A stretch of 64,000 nucleotides of DNA from Bdellovibrio bacteriovorus (GTDB taxonomy: Bacteria; Bdellovibrionota; Bdellovibrionia; Bdellovibrionales; Bdellovibrionaceae): positions 124,001 to 188,000 of the forward strand of contig NZ_LUKF01000017.1 of the NCBI RefSeq assembly GCF_001592755.1. The letters run 5' to 3'. Position 1 is the first letter of the stretch. Each line of letters begins with the position of its first letter. Made by a program: the position numbers and the translations under genes. Under the pieces are notes generated by a model. That model was not told the origin of the DNA and did no database searches. It saw only the letters and a list, made by a program, of their open reading frames with translations. Shown here in pieces: positions 9,169-16,051 of the stretch.

Positions 9169-9831
9169 TTAAGCTTGTGTCAGAAATTGCACGCCCAATT
9201 CCTGGCTCTGGCTTTTTTCATCCCACTTAGCCCAACGGACTTGGCCCTCGACATTGACGTACTCGCCCTCTTTGGTTTGATAGGAAAGAGTGATGAAGTC
9301 CTTTTTCTGATAAAAAGGAGCTTTGATTTTCACACAAGACCCATTGAGCGAGATGTTTTCAAAAGCGCCACCTAAAATGGGTTGGAAGCTTCTGTTCCCG
9401 GTGCCGAGGGGGAGCATCGAGGGGCTGAGCATGGCGCGCCTCTCATGCACCTCTCGCTTGTCCTGGCGTAATTCCAAATTCTTGCCATTAAGATAAGCTT
9501 GAATATCTTTGGCGAGGTGAGCCTCTTCGGTTTTCCACAGGACAATAAAGTCTTTGAATGTCTTCAACTTCATTTTCATCGGTGAGGAAAGCTCGCTGAC
9601 GACGAAGAAGGTTTTCACGTTTTCAATCGTCTTTTGTAAAAACGCGTAAATGTCAAAATGACGGACCTCTAAGAATGGCAAAAAGACGACGACAATTTTT
9701 TCCCCCTTTGTCGTTTGTAGTGCGGATCTTAATGTGTATGGATTTTCAATGATGTGGCAATCAAAGGTGTTTTCTTTTTTTAACACATTTGGAACTGTCG
9801 GTGTTCCTGTGATGAAGATCTGTGTATTCAT
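9169..9831 (-). CDS. PilZ-domain protein with receiver-like N-terminal half
   Basis: A 220-residue protein with a strong ribosome site (GGGAGGAAATCC before the ATG). The C-terminal ~95 residues look like a PilZ domain: an arginine-rich loop (KREVHERR, residues 125-132), the NxSxxG signature (NISLNG, 159-164) and a final VRWAKWDE...LGVQFL strand set. PilZ domains with these motifs bind cyclic di-GMP. Residues 1-120 have an alternating strand/helix pattern (IVVVFLPF, TFFVVSEL, FIVLW) that resembles a receiver fold without a clear phosphorylation aspartate. It is probably a cytoplasmic c-di-GMP effector of motility or host invasion (inference). Confidence 0.75.
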   Translation of the reverse strand: MNTQIFITGTPTVPNVLKKENTFDCHIIENPYTLRSALQTTKGEKIVVVFLPFLEVRHFDIYAFLQKTIENVKTFFVVSELSSPMKMKLKTFKDFIVLWKTEEAHLAKDIQAYLNGKNLELRQDKREVHERRAMLSPSMLPLGTGNRSFQPILGGAFENISLNGSCVKIKAPFYQKKDFITLSYQTKEGEYVNVEGQVRWAKWDEKSQSQELGVQFLTQA

Positions 9832-9942
9832 GGATTTCCTCCCGTGATTCCTCCTAAAGCAAATGCAAAGCCAACTAGAAATTGGGTGTGTGTCGTTTAA
9901 GGAAGAAATTCCTGAACAGCTGTCTAACTTTCACTAACACTG

Positions 9943-10164
9943 TTAGATGAAATAAGTCTCAGCTTGAGAATTGGGCAGGTGACGGCTCTCTTGCGCTGAG
10001 CCGCCACCTGGAGGGAAGGGATCTATTTTAATGGAGACCGCATAAACGCTGTCTCCGATATGAATGGCTGTGCCATCACAGAACTTTTCTTTCACGAATT
10101 GCAGCCTCTCTTTAGAGAAGTGTTGGTGGTCAAAGTAGTGAAAGCGCAAGGTCATTTCTGTCAT
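9943..10164 (-). CDS. Small hypothetical protein
   Basis: About 73 residues starting MTEMTLRFHYFDH. There is an in-frame ATG three codons later and a TTG six codons earlier, and no start has a strong ribosome site. Composition is protein-like: an amphipathic N-terminal half containing ERLQFVKEKF and AIHIGDSVYAVSI, then a Pro/Gly-rich low-complexity tail. No family recognised. It stands alone between the PilZ gene and the divergent hybrid kinase. It may be a real small cytoplasmic protein, but a chance frame cannot be excluded. Confidence 0.45.
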   Translation of the reverse strand: MTEMTLRFHYFDHQHFSKERLQFVKEKFCDGTAIHIGDSVYAVSIKIDPFPPGGGSAQESRHLPNSQAETYFI

Positions 10165-10210
10165 GTAATAGAGACATTGCAACTGACAAGCCGGGCTTCA
10201 GATCAAACAT

Positions 10211-10226
10211 ATTGCTTATAAGCAAT
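10211..10226. promoter_or_regulatory. Perfect 16-bp palindrome between divergent genes
   Basis: ATTGCTTATAAGCAAT reads the same on both strands. It lies 127 bases before the hybrid-kinase start and 47 bases from the small divergent gene. The dyad symmetry suits a dimeric helix-turn-helix repressor or activator acting on one or both genes. Which regulator binds is unknown. Confidence 0.45.
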
Positions 10227-10352
10227 AAAATGGCTAATTCCGGGGTGAAATGCCTCAAACCCTGGGCGATTTTCCTTCTTGCGGTGGGGATGTTCTTCAC
10301 CTAAAAATACGGTCATATGACAGAGCGACGTCAACAACAGTAAGGATGCTTT

Positions 10353-13142
10353 GTGAAACGACTTAAAAGAGTTTTTGTCTTATCTCATGAGTGGAATGTG
10401 TTCCTCGTTCTGCTCATTATTATTTCTGTCAGCTTGCTCAGCTGGTGGACCGTCAAAGTGCATCTGGAAAAAGAATGGAATGCACGTCTTGAATCTGAAA
10501 TCGGTAAAGTGAGTTCGACCATTCATCGCGAATTTTCCGCTTATGGTCAGGCTTTATTGGATACCCGCGCCTTTATTCAGCTAAGTGGGATTCCGACGGC
10601 GAAACAATATCAAGACTATATAGAGTCGACGGAACTTTTAAAGCGATCACCGGGTCTTCAGGGAATTGGTTTTGCACAAAAACTAGAAAGATCTGAAATC
10701 CCTGAGCTTGAACGTAGAATGCGTGAACAGGGTTTTAAAGATTTTAAATTTTGGCCGGATTCGGAGCGCTCTCTTTACACCTCTGCCGTGATGATTGAAC
10801 CTGATGACTGGAGAAATAAAAAAGCTCTGGGCTTTGACCCGTATTCTGATCTCACACGTCGGTCCGCGATGGATAAGGCTTTATTATCTAACACACTGGC
10901 GATGTCGGATCCTGTTGTTTTGGTGTCAGATGAAAGTGAAGGGCAAAAGATTCTTCAAGGTGTTTTGATCTATCTTCCCGTATCGAAGGTTTTGGACGCC
11001 ACCGGGGAGGCCGAACCTAAAAATTCTTTACTGGGCTTTGCTTACTCGGTGATTCGAATCAATCGCTTTTTTAATGGGGCGTTCGGCACACCTCAGTTTT
11101 ATGAAGAAAAAGTAAACTATAAAATTGAGATTTATGATCGCAAGCTCGGACGAACGCTGCCGCTTTATGAGCGCTTCCCGGCGAAAGAAGAAGATCGCGT
11201 AGTTTCAGATATTTCTGTGGACCGCGAAATTCAGGTGCTTGATAAAGTGTGGAAATTGCATTTCGAGCCGTTGCCTCATTTCTTCAACTGGTATGAGCGC
11301 TATGTGCCGATTCTTTTTGCTTTTGTGACTTTGATCATGCTGTCGGTGATCTTTTTGGCGTTGTGGTCCACACAACAGTTTTTGAAGTTCAGTGAAAAGC
11401 ATCAAGACTCTTTAGCGCTCGTGTCTAAGAGCAAGTCCGAAGAGTTGGCCTTATTCCGTCGTTTGAATGCGATTATTGCCGATCTTTCTTCTTCCATCGA
11501 AGGAAGTGATCTCTTCGAAAAATTCTGTCACCACTTGGAAGATGTTTTTCAAATTGAAGACTGCGTGGTCTTTGTGCGTGAGAATCGCGGACCTTATGAA
11601 AAACGCTTTCAAAAAGTGATCGATAGCTTTCCGGAGTTTCTGGATTTATCCAGTGAATTTGATGGCTTTCTTAAAGACGGCGTCTTTGCTCTGGCGTCGA
11701 ATACAGAATCTTCGCGCAAAGTGATTTCATTTTTTAGTTCCGAGATGCAGGAGCGTCTGCGTGAAGGTCCTTATTTCATGATGCGCTCGGTTTTGCACGA
11801 ATCGGGTAAAAGTAATTCTATTTTAATTATTGTGAAAGGACCTAAAACTTTAGTGGATTCAAAAGTTTTAGAATACGCCTTGGCAAGCATCGTGGGTCAG
11901 TTCGCAATGTCTTACGATAAAGCGATTCTTTTAAGAAAGGCCGAAGACGCGAACTTTATGAAGAGTTCCTTCTTGGCAAATATGAGTCACGAGATCCGCA
12001 CGCCGCTAGGAGTGATCGTGGGTTATTCGGAAATCCTGGCCGATGATGAACTCGATGGAGAAGAAAAGAAGCAAATTGTCAAAAGTGTGAAGCGCAATGG
12101 TAAGGAGCTGGCTCGACTTATCGACGATATCTTAGATATTTCCAAAGTCGAAGCGGGTAAGCTGCAGTTTGAAATGGCACAGGTGAATCTTGAAAGTCTG
12201 ATTCATGAAGTGAAATCCGTCATGGAAGTTCGCGCCTCCGACAAAAAGATTCAGTTCAACGTGGCTAAGCTTTCAAACGTGCCTACATATTTATTCACGG
12301 ATGACATTCGTTTGAAGCAGATTCTAGTAAATGTCGTCGGTAACGCTATCAAATTCACCGAAAATGGCAGTGTGAAACTTCTTTATAAGACCTATGTGAA
12401 TGATATGCAGGAAGAATTCCTGGAGTTCCAGATTCAGGACAGTGGTATCGGTATCAGTGAACGAAATCGCGAAAATCTGTTTAAACCTTTCTCTCAAGGA
12501 GATGTGTCAACCACGCGCAAGTATGGCGGCACGGGTTTAGGGTTGGCACTGTCGCGTCGTTTAGCGGAGCTTTTAGGTGGGGAGTTATTCCTATTAGCGT
12601 CGTCGGTGGGTAAAGGCTCCACGTTCTGTTTGCGTGTTCCGCTGCGTGGAGCAAATAAAGAATTTCTGAATCTGCGACAAGCCCCAGTTAAAAAAGAGAC
12701 CAAAGAACTTGAGCAAGGCCCCGTGCGTGATATTGATTGGAATGGTCTTGATTTAAGAAACCTTTTGAAAGATGTGCGCATTCTATTGGTTGAAGATTCT
12801 GAAGACAATCAAGAGATCTTCCAGCACTTTTTAAAAGCGGCGGGCGCCGAAGTGGTCGTGGCCGATGACGGTGAAAAGGCCGTCGAGAGTGCCTTTAAAG
12901 TAGAACCTGACATTGTTCTTATGGATATCCAAATTCCTAAAATGGACGGAAAAGAAGCGACCAAGCGGATTCGTCAACGCGGATTTACGAAGCCGGTGAT
13001 TGCATTAACGGCGCATGCTTTGAACGAAGAAGTGCAAAGCTGTCTGGCGGCTGGATGCAACGGTCAAATAACGAAACCCGTTTCTGGAGAACTCTTGGTT
13101 CAAGAAGTGTATTTCTATTTGAATCACCGGGCGGAAGCATGA
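10353..13142 (+). CDS. CHASE-domain hybrid sensor histidine kinase
   Basis: A 929-residue protein with a GTG start behind AAGGA. Order of parts: membrane helix (about 15-35), periplasmic CHASE domain (about 60-290, with SPGLQGIGFAQ and ALGFDPYSDLTRR), second membrane helix (about 315-340), a GAF-like region (about 360-530), HisKA with phosphorylated His546 in MSHEIRTPLG, HATPase (about 650-770, GTGLGLALSRRLAE), and a receiver domain with Asp858 in VLMDIQIP. CHASE domains sense small extracellular molecules such as cytokinin-like compounds or peptides. The receiver implies a phosphorelay, and the Hpt gene needed for it overlaps by 4 nt. A sigma-54 activator follows 0.5 kb downstream. Confidence 0.92.
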   Translation: MKRLKRVFVLSHEWNVFLVLLIIISVSLLSWWTVKVHLEKEWNARLESEIGKVSSTIHREFSAYGQALLDTRAFIQLSGIPTAKQYQDYIESTELLKRSPGLQGIGFAQKLERSEIPELERRMREQGFKDFKFWPDSERSLYTSAVMIEPDDWRNKKALGFDPYSDLTRRSAMDKALLSNTLAMSDPVVLVSDESEGQKILQGVLIYLPVSKVLDATGEAEPKNSLLGFAYSVIRINRFFNGAFGTPQFYEEKVNYKIEIYDRKLGRTLPLYERFPAKEEDRVVSDISVDREIQVLDKVWKLHFEPLPHFFNWYERYVPILFAFVTLIMLSVIFLALWSTQQFLKFSEKHQDSLALVSKSKSEELALFRRLNAIIADLSSSIEGSDLFEKFCHHLEDVFQIEDCVVFVRENRGPYEKRFQKVIDSFPEFLDLSSEFDGFLKDGVFALASNTESSRKVISFFSSEMQERLREGPYFMMRSVLHESGKSNSILIIVKGPKTLVDSKVLEYALASIVGQFAMSYDKAILLRKAEDANFMKSSFLANMSHEIRTPLGVIVGYSEILADDELDGEEKKQIVKSVKRNGKELARLIDDILDISKVEAGKLQFEMAQVNLESLIHEVKSVMEVRASDKKIQFNVAKLSNVPTYLFTDDIRLKQILVNVVGNAIKFTENGSVKLLYKTYVNDMQEEFLEFQIQDSGIGISERNRENLFKPFSQGDVSTTRKYGGTGLGLALSRRLAELLGGELFLLASSVGKGSTFCLRVPLRGANKEFLNLRQAPVKKETKELEQGPVRDIDWNGLDLRNLLKDVRILLVEDSEDNQEIFQHFLKAAGAEVVVADDGEKAVESAFKVEPDIVLMDIQIPKMDGKEATKRIRQRGFTKPVIALTAHALNEEVQSCLAAGCNGQITKPVSGELLVQEVYFYLNHRAEA

Positions 13143-13438
13143 GTGAAAGTGGAATGGTTGTTCCCTTAGAGTCCAAACAGAAATATCTGTCGCGAAGGCT
13201 GGGGGAGTTAGCGAAAATTCAAGAGATGATTCACACGCCGGACTGGGAGTTTGTCGCAAAAGTAGGGCATCAAATAAAGGGCAATGCGAAAACGTTTGAG
13301 TTTCCGTCTTTAAGTGATTTGGGAAGTCGTTTGGAAGAAGCAGGTAAAACCAAAGACTCGCGTTTACTGAAAGATGTGTGCGCAGAACTGCAGGCGAGTC
13401 TTGAATCTTTAAATCAAAATCTTACGTCGTCCGTCTAA
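13139..13438 (+). CDS. Histidine phosphotransfer (Hpt) protein
   Basis: A 99-residue protein whose ATG overlaps the TGA of the hybrid kinase (13139-13142), so the two are translationally coupled. The Hpt signature is HQIKGNAKTFEF with His44 as the phosphate carrier, followed by LSDLGSRLEEAG, as in the four-helix Hpt bundle. It should take phosphate from Asp858 of the kinase and pass it to a separate response regulator. The sigma-54 activator at 13961 is the nearest candidate (inference). Its 3' end overlaps the convergent membrane-protein gene by 17 nt. Confidence 0.82.
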   Translation: MSESGMVVPLESKQKYLSRRLGELAKIQEMIHTPDWEFVAKVGHQIKGNAKTFEFPSLSDLGSRLEEAGKTKDSRLLKDVCAELQASLESLNQNLTSSV

Positions 13439-13667
13439 CTAAGACACGATACAGAAAAAGAATGAACATCGCACCGACAATCGCGGCAGCAAAACCTAGA
13501 GGCTCGTAGTCGCGATAGTAACCCGCTGAAGTGCCCAATAGATGCGCGACCGCGCCACCGGCGATACCTAATAAACAGGTGATGACCCAACCACCAGGCG
13601 CTTTTCCAGGTAAGAGTATCTTTGCTGCGATTCCCACAGCAAACCCTAGAAGGATTGATGAAAGCAT
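13422..13667 (-). CDS. GlsB/YeaQ/YmgE family small membrane protein
   Basis: An 81-residue protein with three hydrophobic helices. The ATG at 13667 follows AAAGGAAA. It carries the glycine-rich pattern of the transglycosylase-associated family: LLGFAVGIAAKILLPGK, GWVITCLLGIAGGAVA, then LGFAAAIVGAMFILFLYR. The family sits in the inner membrane and is often stress-induced; its biochemical function is unknown. It converges with the Hpt gene and the coding ends overlap by 17 nt. Confidence 0.82.
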   Translation of the reverse strand: MLSSILLGFAVGIAAKILLPGKAPGGWVITCLLGIAGGAVAHLLGTSAGYYRDYEPLGFAAAIVGAMFILFLYRVLVRRTT

Positions 13668-13695
13668 AGAGTTTCCTTTCTCCACAAATTAGGAA

Positions 13696-13726
13696 GGCCC
13701 CCCTCACATGGCATGGCAGGGGGGCC
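13696..13726. repeat. 9-bp G+C-rich hairpin upstream of the GlsB-like gene
   Basis: GGCCCCCCT (13696-13704) and AGGGGGGCC (13718-13726) are perfect inverted copies around a 13-base loop. No T run follows on either strand, so it is a poor terminator. It lies just upstream of the GlsB-like gene on the minus strand and could be part of its leader. Confidence 0.5.
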
Positions 13727-13785
13727 GCTTATCCGTTGCCACTCGTGGATTATCAGCAACGAACTAAATATGGCTAAAAATGCCC

Positions 13786-13901
13786 GGGACAATGTCCCCG
13801 ACGCATATTTGTTATGCAAACGGGGTTCCTTACAGAAAATCAATCAAAGCCGTTATATTGAATATAAAAGTGTATAAACGTCTTAATGTGGCAAAATGCC
13901 A
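13786..13901. promoter_or_regulatory. Two short dyads upstream of the sigma-54 activator gene
   Basis: GGGACAATGTCCC (13786-13798) and TGGCAAAATGCCA (13889-13901) are dyads of operator size in the A+T-rich gap before the activator start at 13961. They may be sites for autoregulation of the activator or for another regulator. There is no direct support beyond symmetry and position. Confidence 0.35.
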
Positions 13902-13960
13902 TAAAAATATTGCGGATATATGCCCCAGTGAGATAAGAATAACCTATTCAGGAGGCAATC

Positions 13961-15358
13961 ATGGACAAGCAGAAAACAATTCTTCTGATCGAAGACGACC
14001 TTGATTTAGCAGAATTGGCGACGGCCTATTTTCGCCAGAAAAACATCACGGTGATCCACGAAGAAAATCCTCTTTCCGCTCTTCAGCAGGTTGTGACCCA
14101 GAAGATCAGCCCTGATGCTATTATCACTGATTTAAATTTACCGACGATCAATGGGATGGAATTTATCAAGCGGTTGCGCGCTGAAGGCGTCCAAACTCCC
14201 ATCATCCTTATTACCGTCTCGAACGATGTCGATGTCGCGGTGGAGGCGATCGAAGCGGGCGCATACGACTTCGTCGTTAAGCCTTTGCACTTCCCGCAGC
14301 TTCTGATTTCGGCTCAACGTGCGTTTAAGTTTAATATCTTAAGCGCAGAAAATAAAACTTTGAAAGAGACACTGGATATCAGTAAAGGGTTACACCCCGA
14401 AGGTATTATCGGTAAAAGCGAAAGCATTCATCGAATCATGGATCTGGCGCGCCGGGTTTCGAAAAGTTCTTCGACAGTTTCCATCACCGGCGAAAGTGGT
14501 ACTGGTAAGGAAGTTTTTGCGAAAGCCATTCACCGCTGGAGCCCGCGAAATAAAAAACCTTTCGTCGCGATCAACTGTTCGGCGATCCCCGAAAATCTTT
14601 TAGAGTCAGAACTTTTTGGTCACGCCAAAGGTGCATTTACCGGTGCCGTTGATAAAAAAACCGGTCTCTTTGAAGAAGCCGACGGAGGAACCTTGTTTCT
14701 CGATGAAATCGGGGATTTGAATCTGACCTTGCAGGCAAAACTACTGCGTGTGCTTCAGGAAAAAGAAATTAAAAGAGTCGGAGAAAATCAGGCGCGTGCC
14801 GTCGACGTGCGGGTTATTGCCGCCACCCATAAGGATTTGCGTTTGGAAGTGCAGGAAAAACGTTTTCGTGAAGACTTGTTCTTCCGTTTGAATGTGATTC
14901 CGATAAAAATTCCACCTCTGCGCGAAAGAAGAGAAGACATTATTCCTTTAGCTGAACATTTCCTAAAAAAGTTCAACACTTTGAACGGCACGCAAATTCA
15001 GGGCTTTAAAAAGAACGCCAAAGAATTTTTGCTGACTCATCCTTGGCGAGGCAATGTGCGCGAGCTAGAAAACACCATTGAGCGCGCCGTCGTTTTGGCG
15101 ACCGGGCCCGAGATTGATGTGAGTGCTTTGACTTTGTTTGACGAAGGCACGGCAAGCTCTGCGATCGCGGACGATGATAAGAAGAATGCCTTTATCTTCC
15201 GCTTCGGCGAAGAAGTGTCGTCCTTGCATGAACTTGAAAAGAAATATGTTCAGTTTGTCTATGAAAGACACAATCGCGCAAAAGAAATGACGGCAAAGGC
15301 CTTAGGCATTGATCGAAAAACTTTGTATCGTAAGCTGCAAGAAATCGAAACAACGTAA
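13961..15358 (+). CDS. Sigma-54-dependent response regulator (NtrC family)
   Basis: A 465-residue protein with AGGAGG before the ATG. The N-terminal receiver domain has acidic residues EDD at 11-13, phospho-acceptor Asp57 (IITDLNLP) and the late KP motif. The central AAA+ domain has Walker A GESGTGKE, the sigma-54 contact loop GAFTGA and Walker [12 protein letters not shown]. The C-terminal Fis-type helix-turn-helix ends in [16 protein letters not shown]. It activates RNA polymerase carrying sigma-54 when phosphorylated. No dedicated kinase gene adjoins it, so the CHASE kinase/Hpt pair just upstream is the likely phosphate source. A sigma-54-type promoter lies 80 bases after its stop. Confidence 0.95.
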   Translation: MDKQKTILLIEDDLDLAELATAYFRQKNITVIHEENPLSALQQVVTQKISPDAIITDLNLPTINGMEFIKRLRAEGVQTPIILITVSNDVDVAVEAIEAGAYDFVVKPLHFPQLLISAQRAFKFNILSAENKTLKETLDISKGLHPEGIIGKSESIHRIMDLARRVSKSSSTVSITGESGTGKEVFAKAIHRWSPRNKKPFVAINCSAIPENLLESELFGHAKGAFTGAVDKKTGLFEEADGGTLFLDEIGDLNLTLQAKLLRVLQEKEIKRVGENQARAVDVRVIAATHKDLRLEVQEKRFREDLFFRLNVIPIKIPPLRERREDIIPLAEHFLKKFNTLNGTQIQGFKKNAKEFLLTHPWRGNVRELENTIERAVVLATGPEIDVSALTLFDEGTASSAIADDDKKNAFIFRFGEEVSSLHELEKKYVQFVYERHNRAKEMTAKALGIDRKTLYRKLQEIETT

Positions 15359-15367
15359 TCGTGGAAT

Positions 15368-15396
15368 CAGAATTCCCCTATCAAAGGGGAATTCTG
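15368..15396 (+). terminator. Strong hairpin after the sigma-54 activator gene (possible terminator)
   Basis: CAGAATTCCCCT (15368-15379) pairs perfectly with AGGGGAATTCTG (15385-15396), a 12-bp stem with a five-base loop, nine bases after the activator stop. There is no T run, so it may protect the mRNA end or bind protein. It could also separate the activator transcript from the OmpA-like gene. Confidence 0.5.
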
Positions 15397-15437
15397 CCTC
15401 GCACATCCTCTCAGATGGCTTCTATTCATTCTTAAAG

Positions 15438-15453
15438 TGGTGCACACATTGCA
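15438..15453 (+). promoter_or_regulatory. Sigma-54-type -24/-12 promoter candidate
   Basis: TGGTGCACACATTGCA has the invariant GG (15439-15440) and GC (15451-15452) exactly ten bases apart, with the preferred T before GG and TTGCA at -12. It lies 35 bases before the OmpA-like start and directly downstream of a sigma-54 activator gene. The activator or a relative may therefore control the OmpA-like gene. Confidence 0.6.
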
Positions 15454-15487
15454 AACTCTTCCTACGTGCTAACAAGGAGAGTAAAGC

Positions 15488-16036
15488 ATGATGTCAATTG
15501 TTCGCTTCCTTTTACCCATTTTGCTGCCTATCACTCTTGTCGCTTTATTTGTAGAAGCGCAACAGCCTGACACGGAAATGGCCACGGCCAAAATGGTCGG
15601 TGCATCTAATGTTGCACCGGTGTTCTTCGATCCTGGATCTAAAGTTTTAACCGCGGCAGAAAAAGCCGAGATGCAGGCGTTTGTCACCACAGTGCGAGAG
15701 TCTCATGAAATCAAGTCCATTAAGGTTCTTGCTTGGGGTGATCGTGAGTATCCCGATAAAAAAGAAAAGAAGGCCTCACCAAAACAGATAGAATTGGCGA
15801 AAGCGCGTGCGGAGGCTATTAAGAAGTATCTTCAAGAAGATCTCAAGGTTCCGTCCGTTGATATTCATAATATGGCAGAGCGTCCCTCTAAACTGAGCGA
15901 GTTTTTTAAAACAGACGATTACGAAGTGAAGTCCTCTGCCGAAGCGACAGGAGCCGCGCCCACACAGAATAAACGCGGCTTCTTTGAAGAAATGGGCCGT
16001 TCGACGACGGCCCTGATGTTAGTTGTTGTAGATTAA
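15488..16036 (+). CDS. OmpA-like C-terminal domain envelope protein
   Basis: A 182-residue protein with AAGGAG before the ATG and an N-terminal signal or anchor helix (about residues 5-24). Residues 40-125 resemble an OmpA/MotB peptidoglycan-binding fold: APVFFDPGSKVLTAAEKAEM, then IKSIKVLAWGDREYP and QIELAKARAEAIKKYLQ. The canonical Asp and Arg positions of the diaminopimelate pocket are only partly clear. About 55 polar residues follow. It probably ties peptidoglycan to the membrane or senses wall state. A sigma-54-type promoter lies just upstream. Confidence 0.72.
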   Translation: MMSIVRFLLPILLPITLVALFVEAQQPDTEMATAKMVGASNVAPVFFDPGSKVLTAAEKAEMQAFVTTVRESHEIKSIKVLAWGDREYPDKKEKKASPKQIELAKARAEAIKKYLQEDLKVPSVDIHNMAERPSKLSEFFKTDDYEVKSSAEATGAAPTQNKRGFFEEMGRSTTALMLVVVD

Positions 16037-16051
16037 TAAATTTAGCGGGAC

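Noticed and set aside
13780-14004. 74-residue plus-strand frame across the start of the sigma-54 activator
   Set aside because: It overlaps the well-supported activator start in another frame and lacks protein-like features.
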